Positions 1 to 11,123 of a DNA stretch of 64,000 nt are shown here, one piece after another (positions within the stretch are counted from its first letter, which is position 1; each line of letters starts with the position of its first letter). The DNA is from Clusia tigrina. Lineage: Eukaryota > Arthropoda > Insecta > Diptera > Clusiidae. Location: NCBI GenBank assembly GCA_920105625.2, contig OV050030.1:183524315-183588314 (forward strand), given 5' to 3'. The translations under genes and the position numbers were made by a program. A model generated the notes under the pieces. The model saw only the letters and a program-made list of their open reading frames with translations. It did no database searches and was not told the origin of the DNA.

Positions 1-249
1 CCATCCTGTGATTTTCTTAGTTAATGGCAAGGACAATCTGTCTTCTCTTGACAGCTACACTCTGTTCTGGTAAATTCCTTGTGTTTAGTCTGATGCACTG
101 AATTTCTTTGTTTTTTTTTCAAAAACAATCCTTGGGTCTTCGAAAGTCCTTGATTCCTAACGGCCTGTGATGACCTGGATCAATGCTGCCCTGGAACTCT
201 AATGTCCAGTGATTTTTTTTTACCAGTGTCCTGTGATTTTTTTATAAGA
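1..249 (-). other. Leader of an LTR retrotransposon running off the left edge
   Basis: This AT-rich stretch lies immediately downstream (on the minus strand) of a primer-binding site and LTR. It holds several short repeats of the type CCTGTGATTTTTT (near 5, 168, 208 and 230). No coding sequence is recognised. By position it should be the untranslated leader before gag of an element whose body lies outside the window. The family cannot be named from this piece. Confidence 0.4.
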
Positions 250-267
250 GACCCAGCTCGGGCGCCA
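250..267 (-). promoter_or_regulatory. Primer-binding site of an LTR retrotransposon
   Basis: On the minus strand the sequence starts TGGCGCCCGAGC, the usual form of a site complementary to the 3' CCA end of a tRNA. It lies one base from the LTR end (TTTACA on the minus strand). TGGCGCCC starts are common for sites primed by lysine tRNA in gypsy-like and retroviral elements, but I did not match a specific tRNA. Confidence 0.55.
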
Positions 268-268
268 C

Positions 269-658
269 TGTAAATACTCTTTTTTCTCCCGGGGTATCCT
301 CAGCGGTGTCCAGGAATCGTGTTTATTTGCATTTGAGAATATTTGATATTAACTTGGATTTTATTCCATCCTGTCACGGACTTTTGAGGTCTGGGTTGAT
401 AGAATTAGAGGACTTGACGACGATATAGTACAGATGTAAGCAAGGCATCGAGTATATATCCAGAGTTGTCTATCCAAGGGAAGTGACTGATTTGAACTGA
501 ATATTATTACGACTGAAATATTTATTTCGCGATTTTATGGTTTCACTCTGAATGCTTGTTTCAACTTCGAACGATTGTAATTCCAACCTTTCTGAAATAT
601 TCTCAATCAATATCTAACCTACTGAAAGTTGAACGTGGTTGAGAATTGGTTTCATACA
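269..658 (-). repeat. LTR of an unidentified retrotransposon (minus strand)
   Basis: The block begins TGTAAATAC on the plus strand, directly abutting the primer-binding site. On the minus strand it contains a TATA-like stretch (about 430-450) and, nearer the primer-binding site end in transcription order, other AT-rich signals; an AATAAA lies around 520. The right boundary near 658 is a guess, chosen because a terminal CA is present there and LINE A leader sequence seems to begin soon after. No target duplication can be tested because the partner LTR is outside the window. Confidence 0.4.
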
Positions 659-1202
659 AATAGAACGAAACAAAGGAGTCAGGGGGTGTAATGTAGATCG
701 CCTCCACGCGGTGCACCCTGGGTTACGATAAATGGTCTACACTCCCCCAGGTGCTGCTGTTTTCTTGCACGGGAGTTCAGTAGCACCAATTAGCACGACC
801 TCCATCCTTCGTCCCCGGACTTCTCTTTGGACCAATGTAACTGTTCTGATTGCCCTGGGCTGGTAGCTGTAATTTTCTGGACCTAGTTGTCTTTTGTCAC
901 GGTAGCACCAAGGTGAAACTTGAGTGTGAACGGCTCCAGTCTAAGGTTGCAGCTGCCCCCGTCCCGTTAAAACCTTGGCAGGCCTCAAAGTACGTTCGAC
1001 GTCTGTTACCGTTAGGTCGGTAGTGTGGGTTCGGTTGAGTGGAACTCCCGATTAGCACTGGTCTGGCTCTGAGCACTTGACCCCTTAAGGGCTTGTGCCT
1101 ACCCTCGCATGGCCTCCCTGCTTCCACAGATAACCATGGGACCATATTTAGTGACCACACATTCGGACTGAGATAGCGGCTTTGAGTGGGGACCCTTATT
1201 GC

Positions 1203-2341
1203 ATGGACACAACAAAAAATAAAAACACAAACACAAACAAAATTTCCGCGCATATCCCCTCAGGGACGCGCAAAACCCTGGCTAGGCAAATGCCCACCAG
1301 CAACACCCCCGCCCTTGGTTCGAAGACAAGCAGCATAAGCACTGCCCCTTCAACAAGCACCACAGCTTCGGTAAGCCACCCAAGAGCTCTTCGCTGTCCC
1401 CAGGCTCTTCAGCGGCTGCTAGGGTATTGACTCACAAACCAGCAGCAGTCGCTCCGCCTAAGCCCTCTTCAGCAAACGCCTCGATATTGCCTCACAAGTC
1501 GATGGTAACTGCTCCCCGTACCGCTCCTCCTTCAGGTGCACCTACCAACGTGAACCCGAGTACAAGGGCGTACAGGACGCGTAGAGCGGCTCACCGTATT
1601 TTAATACGTCAATACGACAAGGGCAAGCTTGAGTGGGCAAAAGCACACGCTGATGTGCGTGTCCACTTCTCCACTGCACAAGCAGCCGGTAACCCCAAGA
1701 GGCAGAGATCAGCCGATCGCCCGGGCCAATCCACCCAAAGCATCCCCAAGCGCGTAAGGCTGGCAACTCCCAAGCCTGAGCTCTCCAAACCGCTTAGTGA
1801 GATTGTGGAAGAGAGCCTCACATGGGCTGTGGTCGACTCTGCCAATGCCGATGGGACCATTACTCCTGCCAATTGGAGACAGGTCGAAATGGCACTGTTA
1901 CCAATATTCGTTGAGGTTATGTCCCTCAACCCTGGTCCTTCACCCAGCTGCCGTGACGCAGGGTGGTATCAAGGAAATATTAAGATCGTATCTTGCTCGG
2001 ACCAACGCTCGGCGGATCTATACAAGGTAGCGATCAATAGGGTAGGTGAGATATGGCCGGGTGCACAGCTCAACGCTGTACCTTTGGACCAGGTTCCCCA
2101 ATGCCCTCGCTCCAAAACATGGCTTCCTGCCGAGCCCTCTGAGCCCGAGGCAATCTTAAAGATCCTCAAGCTCAGCAACACCGATCTTCCCACCGATGGC
2201 TGGAAGGTCGCGAAAGTTGGTGACCCCAAAGGCACTTTGCGTGAGGTCACCATCATTTTGAACGAGCAATCCCTTGTTCCCATCAACTCCCGCGAGGGGG
2301 TTATTAATTATGGCTTTGGAGCCATCACTCTCCGCATCTAA
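1203..2341 (+). pseudogene. LOA-type ORF1 (DUF4780-like gag protein), frameshifted
   Basis: ORF1 starts at the ATG at 1203, with a Ser/Thr/Pro-rich, low-complexity first part. The frame changes between about 1300 and 1420, after which the reading continues to 2341. The last 150 residues resemble the DUF4780 domain found in ORF1 proteins of several insect LINEs, including the 'EAILKILKLSN' stretch, a tryptophan-containing segment, and a final 'NYGFGAITLRI'. Such proteins are thought to bind element RNA; no CCHC knuckle is visible here. Copies B and C encode the same domain, which supports the call. Confidence 0.65.
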
Positions 2342-2343
2342 AA

Positions 2344-2640
2344 GTGCGATGCCCAAGCCCCCAACAGCCTCCCCCAGCTGGTGGTGTCCCACAAGCCACT
2401 GCCAAAGAGCCTAGCTGCTCGGGCCCGGCTCTCACCCCTTTGTCGGGTAGTGACAATGAGAGTATGTGGTCCGTTACAACCAGAAGCAGCCGCTTCTCAA
2501 CTTCCGAACTGGTCGGAGAATTCTTCTACCACATGGACACGGATGCGGCTGGTGGATACATCTCTCCAATGTCCGAAGAGGAGGAGTTGAATTCCACAAT
2601 AATCACTCTTCCAGACAATGCTGAAGGTACTACAGATTAA
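2344..2640 (+). pseudogene. ORF1-ORF2 spacer reading frame, acidic and Ser-rich
   Basis: A 98-residue open frame follows ORF1 directly and overlaps the start of ORF2 by about 20 bases. It is rich in Ser, Pro, Glu and Asp and matches no domain I know. It could be a C-terminal extension of ORF1 placed out of frame by the stop at 2341, or chance. The short overlap with ORF2 resembles the ORF1/ORF2 overlap in copy B (37846-37877), favouring the first reading. Confidence 0.35.
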
Positions 2641-3421
2641 CCTTCAGCATTCGAAAACTGCCTCGGCAGCCCTGCTTCTCCGCCTCTAGGATATAGGGGA
2701 GGAGCTCATTCTCGTCCAAGAACCTTGGGTCATAAATGATCGGGTTTCTGGACTCAATGCATACGGATATCGTATGGTATATATCGAGGATCAAGGTAAA
2801 CCAAGATCCTGCATTCTGGTAAAAAAAACAGCGTTAATGCTCTCTTACTCCCTAGATTCAGTGACAAAGAAAGTTGCCATGGTTCATGACTATGTCGACT
2901 CCCCGCCACCAGACATACTGAAGCAAATGGTTGCTGTAGCCCACCAGAAACAGATTCCGGTAATTATCGGCGCCGATGCCAATGCCCATCACGAAATATG
3001 GGGCAGCTCCGGCACAAATGATCGAGGTGAGTGTCTTTTCGACTTTATCATTTCAAATAACTTAGGCATTGCTAACCGGGGAAACGAGCCGACCTTCCTT
3101 ACATCCGTCAGGAAGGAAGTGCTTGACATCACCCTCGTCAGCGATAACCACTCCAACATGATAAGCAATTGGTTCGTCTCACAGAAATGCTCCTTTTCGG
3201 ACCACTGCTATATCACCTTTGACATTGACTTGAGGGAGACTACAGGCAATACAGAATCTCTTAAACCAGTCAATAGGAAAAACCCGAACTGGCCTCTTTT
3301 CCGGCTCAAACGGGGGTCATGCGGTCATGCGGTCGACGATCTGACCACAGCTTTGAAAAAGCCACTCATATCTCTTGCATCACTTCCAAACCACGGGGCA
3401 AACCTAAACCTCCCTGGTTGA
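2618..3421 (+). pseudogene. LOA-type ORF2, endonuclease part
   Basis: ORF2 starts at the ATG at 2618 (MLKVLQINLQHS), the usual start of an apurinic-like endonuclease domain, with one in-frame stop near 2687. Endonuclease landmarks follow in order: QEPW (catalytic Glu), GADANAHH (catalytic Asp and Asn), the DITLVS strand, and SFSDH near the end (catalytic Asp-His pair). This domain nicks the target for target-primed reverse transcription. The spacing suggests a small deletion before residue 85. After 3421 the frame is lost. Confidence 0.75.
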
Positions 3422-4599
3422 ACTCTGAAATTGCTAGCCTTCGCAAAACTTGTAGACTTTCAACAAAGCTAAAGTTACAGCTGATTGGGCCCCTTTCAAA
3501 AATAAACAAAAACGAGCGAACGAGCATCATGGAGGGAATTTTGCGAAAGCATTGAATCGAGGCCCGAAGCCCTTGACTGTATCCAAAAACCAGATGGCAG
3601 CTGCACTCACTCAAGCGCCGAAACCCTTGATATCCTACTAGACACCCATTTCCCAGGGAGTTTAGCCTCAGCGGATCAAGCACTCTACCAGGTGGATCAG
3701 GTTTCCCATGATAGCCTCCCCACATTCCAAGTGACAAAAAGTAACCTTGAGTGGTCCATTCAACCCTTTAAGCTATACAAGTCCCGTGGACCAGACGGCA
3801 TCATTCCTGCCGATATCCAAAATGGGGAAGAGATTATCCTTCCATGGCTGCTACAGATATATAATACAAGCCTCAGATTGCAATATATTCCCTTGCGCTG
3901 GCGCAAGGCTCGGGTCGTCTTCATACCAAAAGTTGCGAAAGCCTCGCACACCAAACCTAAGGATTACAGACCCATAAGTCTAACATCCTTTCTTCATAAG
4001 GTTCTAGAAAGAGCTCTTGACCTACATATCAGAACATCGATCAACCATTCTCTTCTCTCTGTATCCCAACACGCTTACTCTAAAGGCAAATCGGTTGCAA
4101 CAGCACTTCATTCTCTCATTTCTCAAGTTGACAAATCCTTGGCGTACAAGGAATTCACACTTGCCATATTTCTGGACATCGAGAGAGCATTCAACAATGT
4201 ATGCCCCAACGCTGTCATTTCCGCTTTCTATAACCACAAGGGGGTGTTTTATCACCCCTCCTCTGGAACCTGGCAGTTAACACACTACTGGTGAGATTGG
4301 AATCTACTGGATGCAAAGTGATAGCCTATGCGGACGACATAGCAATCGCGGCATCCGGCAAATTCCCACAAATACTTTCCGAAAAACTTAACTATTCACT
4401 CTCTATTGTGTCGAACTGGTGTCGCGAATTCGAACTTGGGGTTAACCCATCCAAACCCGAGACTATGCTTTTCACTAGGAAGTACAAAATTCCAAAGTTT
4501 ACAATTCCTAATCTAAACGGCACTCCGCTCTCTTTGAGCACACATGTTAAGTACTTAGGCCTGATTCTCGACCCAAAGCTTAATTGGAAAGCAATCTAG
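3422..4599 (+). pseudogene. LOA-type ORF2, linker and reverse transcriptase fingers/palm, with internal deletion
   Basis: The reading passes through three frames. Recognisable segments are GPDGIIPADI, RVVFIPK, DYRPISLTSF and the motif-A strand FLDIERAFN (about 4170-4195). Next comes motif B (GVLSPLLWN, about 4243) and motif C (YADD, about 4327). Motifs A and B are too close, so roughly a hundred or more bases between them are deleted near 4230. The polymerase cannot fold properly. Copy F retains related sequence and can be used for alignment. Confidence 0.75.
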
Positions 4600-5921
4600 C
4601 TGAGAGGGCACGTAAGGCAACATGCGCTATATACTGCTGTAAAAGAGCAGTTGGTGCACGATGGGGACTTCGTCCTCGAGTCGTGCTCTGGCTCTACACG
4701 GCCATCGTTGAACCAAACCTGTTATACGGGTCGGTCTTCTGGTGGCAAGCTCTCGAAAAAGCCTGTAATATCAAACCCCTTGATAAAATCAGAAGATCCA
4801 TTGCTCTACTGATAACTGGCGCTCTTCGTAGCACACCTACGAAAGCCCTTTTTGCCATGCTGCACTGGCTCCCCTCGGGGATCCTGGTTAAGCAACAAGC
4901 CAAGCTGACAGCGATTAGACTTAATGCTCTTTCGAACTGGCGCATAACCATGACATGCCATGCCAACTTTATCGATTATATGTCGGTCTATCCCGATTTG
5001 AACAGGGAATTCGACCTCACTATCCCAAGTCGAAGCGACTGGACCTCAGACCACCGAATCGTTGGTGAAACAGTCGAAATCTACACCGACGGTTCCAAGC
5101 TTGGAGGTAGAGTCGGCAGCGGTATTTCTTCCGACAAGCTGGACTTAAACATCTCCTTACGTCTCCCAGACCATTGCAGCGTTTTTCAAGCTGAGGTCAT
5201 GGCCATTTACTACGCAGGCAAATGGATGCTGAGTAGTGATATCGGCGCAGTTGACGTATCTATCTTCTCAGACAGCCAGGCCGCCATTAAATCTATTTTT
5301 GGCTCCACGGCCACATCAAGACTAGTTCATGAATGTCGAACATCTTTAAATGAGCTCGCAAGTTACTCTCGGGTGCACCTAGTCTGGGTTCCCGGACACA
5401 GCGAAATCCCGGGAAACTGCGAGGCGGACGAGCTTGCCAAGGCAGGCACGCTAATGCACGACATTCACCCCTCTGTTAACTTCGGCATTCCACTGGCAAC
5501 AGCCAAGCTCGAAATCAAACGGAAATATGTGGCTGACGCCTATAAATCCTGGGCTAACGAGGAATCCTGCCACACGGCTAGACTAACTTGGGCAAGAATG
5601 GACAAAAACAGAACCAATCAACTTCTTCGACATGATCGCGTATCACTGTCGACAACTGTGTCGGTTTTAACCGGCCACTGCATAATGGGACAGCACGAAG
5701 AAAGACTGGGCCTACCCTCAAATGACTTTAGCCGAGGCTGTGGTTTCGAGGAGGAGGACGAGACGGTTTTCCACCTCTTATGCCACTGCCCATCATTGAG
5801 CAGAAGAAGAATTCGCACCTTTGGTGCCCCATTTCTTACAAGCCTGACAGAGCTGTCATCCATTAATATTAGGGACATAGCCAGGTTCATCAAAGTATCA
5901 GGATGGTTTCCTGAAACATGA
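4584..5921 (+). pseudogene. LOA-type ORF2, thumb, RNase H and C-terminal zinc region
   Basis: A single-base change near 4590 moves the reading into this long open frame of 445 residues. It holds the polymerase thumb (WLYTAIVEPNLLYG), then an RNase H domain with its catalytic set: TDGSK (Asp), FQAEV (Glu), SDSQAA (Asp) and GNCEADELAKAG (last Asp). The C-terminal part (CGFEEEDE...FHLLCHC) is a partial Cys/His finger. This is the best preserved piece of the element. RNase H inside ORF2 is typical of the LOA, I and related clades. Confidence 0.85.
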
Positions 5922-6081
5922 CGGGGGAGTCGTGCCTTTCCAGGCGCTGTCCTTGCGCTGACTATCACCATCCCAAGTATGGGAACTTTTTTTAGTCAGT
6001 GCTTGAACGGCGCCACACCGTGGTATCACAATGGGCCATTATGTGTGCTCAAGTGTGCTTTTGGCAAACTGGGCGGCCACT

Positions 6082-6101
6082 CCTACCTACCTACCTACCT
6101 A
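6082..6101 (+). repeat. CCTA tandem tail at the 3' end of LINE A
   Basis: Five CCTA units form the 3' terminus of copy A. LOA and I elements often end in short tandem units instead of poly(A). The minus-strand copy F ends with the same GCCACTCCTACCTA sequence at 61200-61217, so this is a real element terminus. Confidence 0.75.
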
Positions 6102-6104
6102 AAC

Positions 6105-6560
6105 GAAGTCAAAATATGACTCGCCTACTTTGAGTTTTTTTTTCTCGGCCACAGCAACCGCTAGCGAGGGAAGACAATCCACAACTGCAACGGCAAGCGG
6201 AACAGGAACCGTTGATAACGCGACCCACGATGCATCGGATTTAATTCCCCACGTGGCAGCTCCATTGAACGTCTTCAGAAAGTAGATTATCCTCAGAGAG
6301 GGCAAGGACTTAGAATGCACAGAAAGTCCTCACTCTGGTTTCATGATGCGCTGAATTACGAAAGAAGCGCCTCGATCCGCCCGTTATCAATGGAATTAAA
6401 ATCCCAGAATGTCACATGCAGTTGCTTCAGGACGTGTATTTGGTGCTTTTCATGTATTAGAAAACACGGATTACTCACAGGGTTTTTGAAGACGTGGCAA
6501 CCGAAGACAGAGTCTGCAGTATAATAGAAAGGTAACATAATAGAGCTCACAGGAACCCCA
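6105..6560 (+). pseudogene. Errantivirus-like pol remnant (protease/reverse transcriptase junction)
   Basis: Directly after LINE A, about 450 bases translate in shifting frames into sequence resembling the protease-to-polymerase junction of insect errantiviruses (for example PHVAAPLNVFR and EGKDLEC). The catalytic polymerase core is missing, so a large internal deletion must lie between this piece and the integrase at 6660. The call depends on the integrase and env pieces that follow in the correct order. Confidence 0.4.
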
Positions 6561-6599
6561 AGAGAACAAATCCTAGAGCTGTATTATTTCCCTAACATG

Positions 6600-7300
6600 A
6601 CGAGTCCCATAAAAAATTATACTTCAAATTCAGAAATTGTCGTCTGAATAAGGAACGAAAGGCACTCTCTAGTACCACCTTTAAGAGATATTCCAGTTCG
6701 AAAATACCCCTGTGAAATTTTTCGAGGCGACAAATTCCTTTCGTGTATCGATAAATTTAGTAAATTTGCAAAACTTTTTTACGTTAAGAACCTGTCCGCT
6801 ATAACTTCGCGCTAAAAATTTGCGAAACTATTACATTTTTTACAGCTCCAACGATGATAGTAACCGACAATGAGAGGGGATTCGTTAGCCCGGTTGTTTG
6901 CAATTACATAAAGGGGCTGGTAATATAGCTTTATCGAATTCTGAGTCAGAAAAGCGAAGTAAACGGGCAGGTAGGAAGGGTTCACTCAACAAAAAAGAGG
7001 AATGACATGATAAAAGCGTTTCTCTACATCGCAGTAGGCCGCTACAATACCACAGTCCATTCTATTACAAAGCGGAAACCCAGCGATATCTTTTTTAACC
7101 GAATTTCAAGGATAAATTACCAAGGTTTGACGAACTTTCACAGAAGAGTTCACAAGGAGATAAGAGCCCACATCAAAACAAATCAAGAGCAGCGTAATTT
7201 GCGGTTGAACAGAAATAGGCGGGACGCTAAAAAATATCGCGTAGGTGACAGGGTTTGCATTAGGGAAAAACAAATCAAATGGAAACAGAACCAGCTATAA
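6600..7300 (+). pseudogene. Errantivirus-like integrase remnant
   Basis: Fragments in several frames carry the integrase core: CIDKFSKFAK (first catalytic Asp, about 6745), VTDNERGF (second Asp, about 6865) and a damaged NGQV..VHST stretch (about 6970). The longest open piece (7007-7300) covers the end of the core and a C-terminal domain with RYNTTVHSITKRKPSDIF and VGDRVCIREK. In the family this enzyme inserts reverse-transcribed DNA into the genome. Stops and frameshifts make it inactive. Confidence 0.65.
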
Positions 7301-7620
7301 AATTGTAGGCAGAGATAATAGGGTGACGATACATACGGACTGTGGCAAAATGTTCACAAAACCCAAAAATTAAAAAAACACGTAATTGAGTTCTTTCGCC
7401 GGTGTTCCTTTCGTCTTCCTCGATGACACATAGGAAATTAAGATATAAAAGTAAGAAAGCAAGATTATTCTATATCTCTTTAGGTAAAATTAGCACAAGT
7501 AAAATACTATTTTATATTTTTAGTAAAATTATGACAAACAAAGCAACTATTTTATATTTTTTGCAACTATTTTATATTTTTAAGTAAGATAGGCGCAAGT
7601 CAAGAAATTCTAATTTGTTG
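7301..7620 (+). other. AT-rich spacer with a triplicated 17-bp motif
   Basis: No coding sequence is recognised between integrase and env remnants. The motif ACTATTTTATATTTTT occurs three times (about 7508, 7546 and 7566). It looks like local slippage or duplication in AT-rich DNA. Confidence 0.4.
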
Positions 7621-7685
7621 ATTGTCTAAACTGTTGGACGCCCTTACATTCCTGTGGGGTGGACAAGGTTCGACTCCCAGACAAT
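7621..7685 (+). ncRNA. tRNA-like sequence with a pol III B box (SINE head or tRNA relic)
   Basis: The first seven bases ATTGTCT are perfectly complementary to the last seven, AGACAAT, like an acceptor stem. Near the 3' end GGTTCGACTCC exactly fits the pol III B-box consensus. A D-arm-like stretch (CTGTTGG) is present, but the total length of 65 is short for a tRNA and the T stem pairs poorly. It may be the head of a tRNA-derived SINE or a decayed tRNA. Chance cannot be excluded. Confidence 0.3.
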
Positions 7686-7985
7686 AAATATTTATTTACT
7701 TTCATAAAAATATCTACATGAAAGGGGTAAATTAAATCTAGACTAAGCAAACAAGAAGAATGTTATAGAACAGCAGGACACACATTGAAAACTCATGAAA
7801 AGCTATGAACAAAAATTGCTAATAAAAAACAAAAATTGTATGCAAAATATACAATACAATTATTAAAATAAAAGAATATGTACTTCCAATCAACCACATT
7901 GTTAACTAAAACCATAAATATCTTATGTAAAAACAATTTTCTTTCCTTTATCGTGAGTTGGACTACGTCTGACATCAATTGCGTA
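7686..7985 (+). other. AT-rich sequence, no feature recognised
   Basis: This stretch separates the tRNA-like sequence from env. I see only AT-rich DNA with short chance reading frames. It may contain the degraded start of env. Confidence 0.3.
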
Positions 7986-8870
7986 TGGATTCAATATCTT
8001 CAGATACGCTTCCCCTTTGGTGGCCATAGAGCAGGGCGATGGCTGGATTGTGCACGGCCAGTTACGACTTATTCATATCATCAACCTGTATTCCATTGGC
8101 ACATCACTGAGGCAGCCAGAAACATCGGGACCTAGCATAAGGAATGCTGTCATCAAATCTTTCTTTGACTACAACTTGGTTCAGGTGCGGCAACATCTTG
8201 ACGAATTAAGAGGGACAAGGTCAAGAGAGCGGCGATCAATCAATTGGATTAGGTCGGCATGGAAATGGATTGCGGGGGTCACCAGCTGCGAATGACTGGA
8301 ATGCCAAGACGACCTAATCGGCAATAGTAACCTGCGGGTCGAAATCAACAAACACCTCTTTAACAGCGCTCGAAAGTCGATAAACCGATTGAATGACATG
8401 ATCCGATATATGAAAGCCTTGAGAAAAGAAGCCAACAGCAAGAATGCGGAATCCTTGGTGTTTTACAAAGCGTCGTTACAGAACAAATAAACAAGAGAGT
8501 GCGCGCATACCAAATGGCCAAAACAGGCATTGTAAACATGAATCTCCTAGACCGGGAAGAGATTTATCGAATAATTGCTGTGGAGGAGGTTGTGCAATAT
8601 GATGATGTACAAAAGCCGGCGAGTACACCATAAATGTACATCATCAATGTACTCCAATGCGACATTATTATTATATGTGCTATCGGTCCGAAAAGTTAAA
8701 TTGGTCAAATATCGCCTGTTGACGATAAACGCTGCTGTACGGGGCGAAACCAGAGTGACAACGGAGTACCAACATTTACTTTGAGCCCGACAACAGTGAG
8801 ACCGTAGAATGGGTAGCTGAATTGACATGAAATTCGCGTTGTTATATCACCCGGATCCAATAGCTAAATC
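7986..8870 (+). pseudogene. Errantivirus-like env remnant
   Basis: A broken reading frame resembles the F-protein-like envelope of insect endogenous retroviruses. The clearest landmark is a basic RSRERR cleavage-type motif at about 8221, followed at once by a hydrophobic SINWI segment of the kind that starts the fusion subunit, then a heptad-like helical stretch (8330-8460). Stop codons and frameshifts interrupt it at about 8295 and 8490, and the C-terminal membrane anchor is not readable. The order pol-integrase-env matches an errantivirus. It is non-functional. Confidence 0.6.
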
Positions 8871-9524
8871 CCTCGCAAAACCGATAAGCCGATCCCGCAT
8901 GCAGAGAAGAGACTTTCCGGCCTTTTGAAGAGCGAAGCAGAGCCGAAATTTTGATAGCCAAATTCAATTTGGGTTAAAATTATTTTTTAGTTACTAGTTT
9001 TAAGATTTGATGTACTTATTGTTAGGCTTAATTTAAGCAGATTCAATAAATAACAAATTCTTGTAATAAAAAACAAAAATTTACACGTTCTTAAACTGCT
9101 CCATTTAAAATTGCCAAAAAAAAAACAGTTCAAAAAGTGATTGCAAAACCAAAACAAATTTTCTCTCAGTGGCTTTATACATCTCTTTTCCTGTACACTA
9201 AAATAGTAGTAAAGAAAAACCAATAAAGTAAAAAAAAATAAAAAATATTTATGCGCTTGACTCGCTCATTGCCATAAGTTCGAAATCGATGTATCACTCC
9301 CGCGCGACCTTCGCATTTGCAAATAGGTAATGAACCTATTGAATGGAATATTTCTTTAAACACTTACTCATTTTCACATATTCTTGTATTTAATTCTTGT
9401 TCGTTATAATCATTCACTTTTTGGCGATTCAAGCAACAAGTCACTTAAAGTTTTTCTAAAGTCTTTTATATTGTAAAACTACAATAAAACTGAATTAAAT
9501 AAAACTGAAACTTTTATTTCAAAA
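8871..9524 (+). other. AT-rich interval, possible LTR material before copia element A
   Basis: This interval should contain the end of the errantivirus-like copy and the 5' LTR of the following copia element. AATAAA-like signals occur around 9045 and 9485. I could not place LTR ends. A GGTTATAGCTCAGC sequence at 9525-9538 resembles a copia-type primer-binding site (compare GGTTATGGGCCCAG at 23424-23437), so the LTR would end just before it. Confidence 0.35.
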
Positions 9525-9637
9525 GGTTATAGCTCAGCTCATGTATAAAATCAATTTGCGATATTATAAGAAGCTGACCAGGCATTGCAGTGAATTCGTG
9601 GAGGAAGAAAAAAAAAGGTTAGAAACACGTGTTCAGA

Positions 9638-10450
9638 ATGATGGAACAAGAAGCTCGCATTGAAAAACTTCAGGATGGCAGTCAGTGGCTGACATGGAAG
9701 TTTCAAATGTTGCAGATATTGGAGGCTAGCGAAATGTTTGATATCGCAAATGGAAATACGCAGGCACCGGAGGCTGGAATTACAAAATACGAGGAATTGA
9801 ATGCAGCTAGGAGAAAAAGGGATGCAAAGGCACGTCGCACAATCAGCACAGCTTTCGGAAAGCAACCATTGTTACAAATTTTAAATTGTGAAACAACATA
9901 TGATATGTGGACGACTTTGAAGAATGTTTATGAGCAAACATCAAAATCTAATGTTTTATTTTTGCAGCAAAAGTATTATTCTTTCAGCAAGGAACCAGAT
10001 GATGACATCGCAGGTTTTCTTTCAAAATTGATGGAAACTGTGCAACATTTCCGTGACCAATTTCAGATACAATGATCATGACGAAAATTCGAATGTCCTT
10101 GCCGGCAGAATATAACCATTTCCATAGCGCTTAGGAATCAACGGGTGCAGAAAGTCAAACTAGGACTAACTTGCGAGCGCGTTTAATGGCCGAGGAGCTA
10201 CGTTTAAAATCACAAGAAGAAGCTGAAAATGTGCAGGCGTTTGTAGCAAAAAGAGGTGCATCAAAAAAAGTTTGGTCGATCAACAAAGTTAAAACGAAAA
10301 TGAAACGGAAATTTGAAAGGAACATGTTTTTTATGCGGGCAAAAAGACCATTGGAAACTTAACTGTCCAAAACGCGAAACTAAAGCTGAGAAAAAACAAA
10401 CAAAAATGGATGCTGACGCATGTCATCGATGAGACTGGTTTGAGAATCTT
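9638..10450 (+). pseudogene. Copia-type gag with CCHC knuckle
   Basis: The frame opens at MMEQEARIEKLQDG with a UBN2/copia gag domain (TTYDMWTTLKNVYEQ, FLQQKYYSF, IAGFLSKL). It is open to 10075, after which the frame shifts. A CCHC zinc knuckle, CFLCGQKDHWKLNC, is readable at 10325-10366 in another frame. Gag packages element RNA in virus-like particles. The ATG at 9638 is taken as the start because the copia gag similarity begins right after it. Confidence 0.65.
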
Positions 10451-10922
10451 ACAGCAACTTCCGTCAAAGTGACTATTGGTAACGGAACAGTTATTTATGC
10501 AGAACGAAAGGGTGACATACATATTCTGGCATTTAATTGTCAGGATTGGGTTTCTAAATTCATTAAGGACGTGTTGTGTGCGCCAGAAATTCAAATAAAT
10601 TTATTTTCTACAATTGAAGCTATGGACCATGGGTGTTTTACAAGAAAAATGTTTCTGTTTTTAAGCAGAAGATTTTACGAGCAAAGCTTGTGTTTTGGGA
10701 AAACAACATCGTGAAAGCTGTTATTCGCGTAAAGATAAATCATAGAGATGCGGACAACCGATTTTTGCAGACGTATGCTGACCAATACGGCAAGATTCAA
10801 TTGGTGGGTCAAAATATTTTTTGTTGTTAAAGGATGCTTAGTCTCATTTTCGTGTTGTGTGTTTTTTTAAAGATAAATCTGAGGTAACGCAAAATATCAA
10901 AAAGTTTGTTAAGCAAACACAA
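10451..10922 (+). pseudogene. Copia-type protease and N-terminal integrase remnant
   Basis: The piece includes VTIGNGTVIYAE and FIKDVLCAPEIQINLFS, typical of the stretch after the copia protease active site. A further frame gives the start of the integrase core (LLLKDAYSHFR, with catalytic Asp) at about 10823-10860. The HHCC zinc region between them is largely lost. The sequence stops exactly at the ACACAA duplication where the jockey element begins. Confidence 0.55.
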
Positions 10923-11123
10923 GTAAGTTCGTTACTTTCGAACAGTGCAGACGTGTTTAAGCTCGCCCCGCAAAAATTAATTATCCAATACAAATTTATT
11001 AAGTTAAAGTAACTTAAGTTGTAAAGAAAAAGTGCTATAGCACTGTGATCGACTAGAACGAATCTACCGGTCACTTACTGGGACACATCTTTTAAAATAA
11101 AATAAACAAATCAAAAATGTATA

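Larger units (their letters stand above)
660..6105 (+). mobile_element. LOA-type non-LTR retrotransposon, copy A (degenerate)
   Basis: A LINE with a leader (about 660-1200), an ORF1 with a DUF4780-like end, and an ORF2 with endonuclease, reverse transcriptase, RNase H and a C-terminal zinc-finger-like region. Presence of RNase H together with this ORF1 type points to the LOA/I group rather than jockey. The 3' end is marked by a CCTA repeat at 6082-6101 preceded by GCCACTCCTACC; the same terminus occurs in copy F on the minus strand. Frameshifts, stops and a deletion in the reverse transcriptase make it non-autonomous. The 5' boundary is uncertain. Confidence 0.75.

Noticed and set aside
7621..7685. 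A functional tRNA gene
   Set aside because: The length is too short, the T stem pairs badly and no anticodon stem of five pairs is seen. Kept only as a tRNA-like relic.
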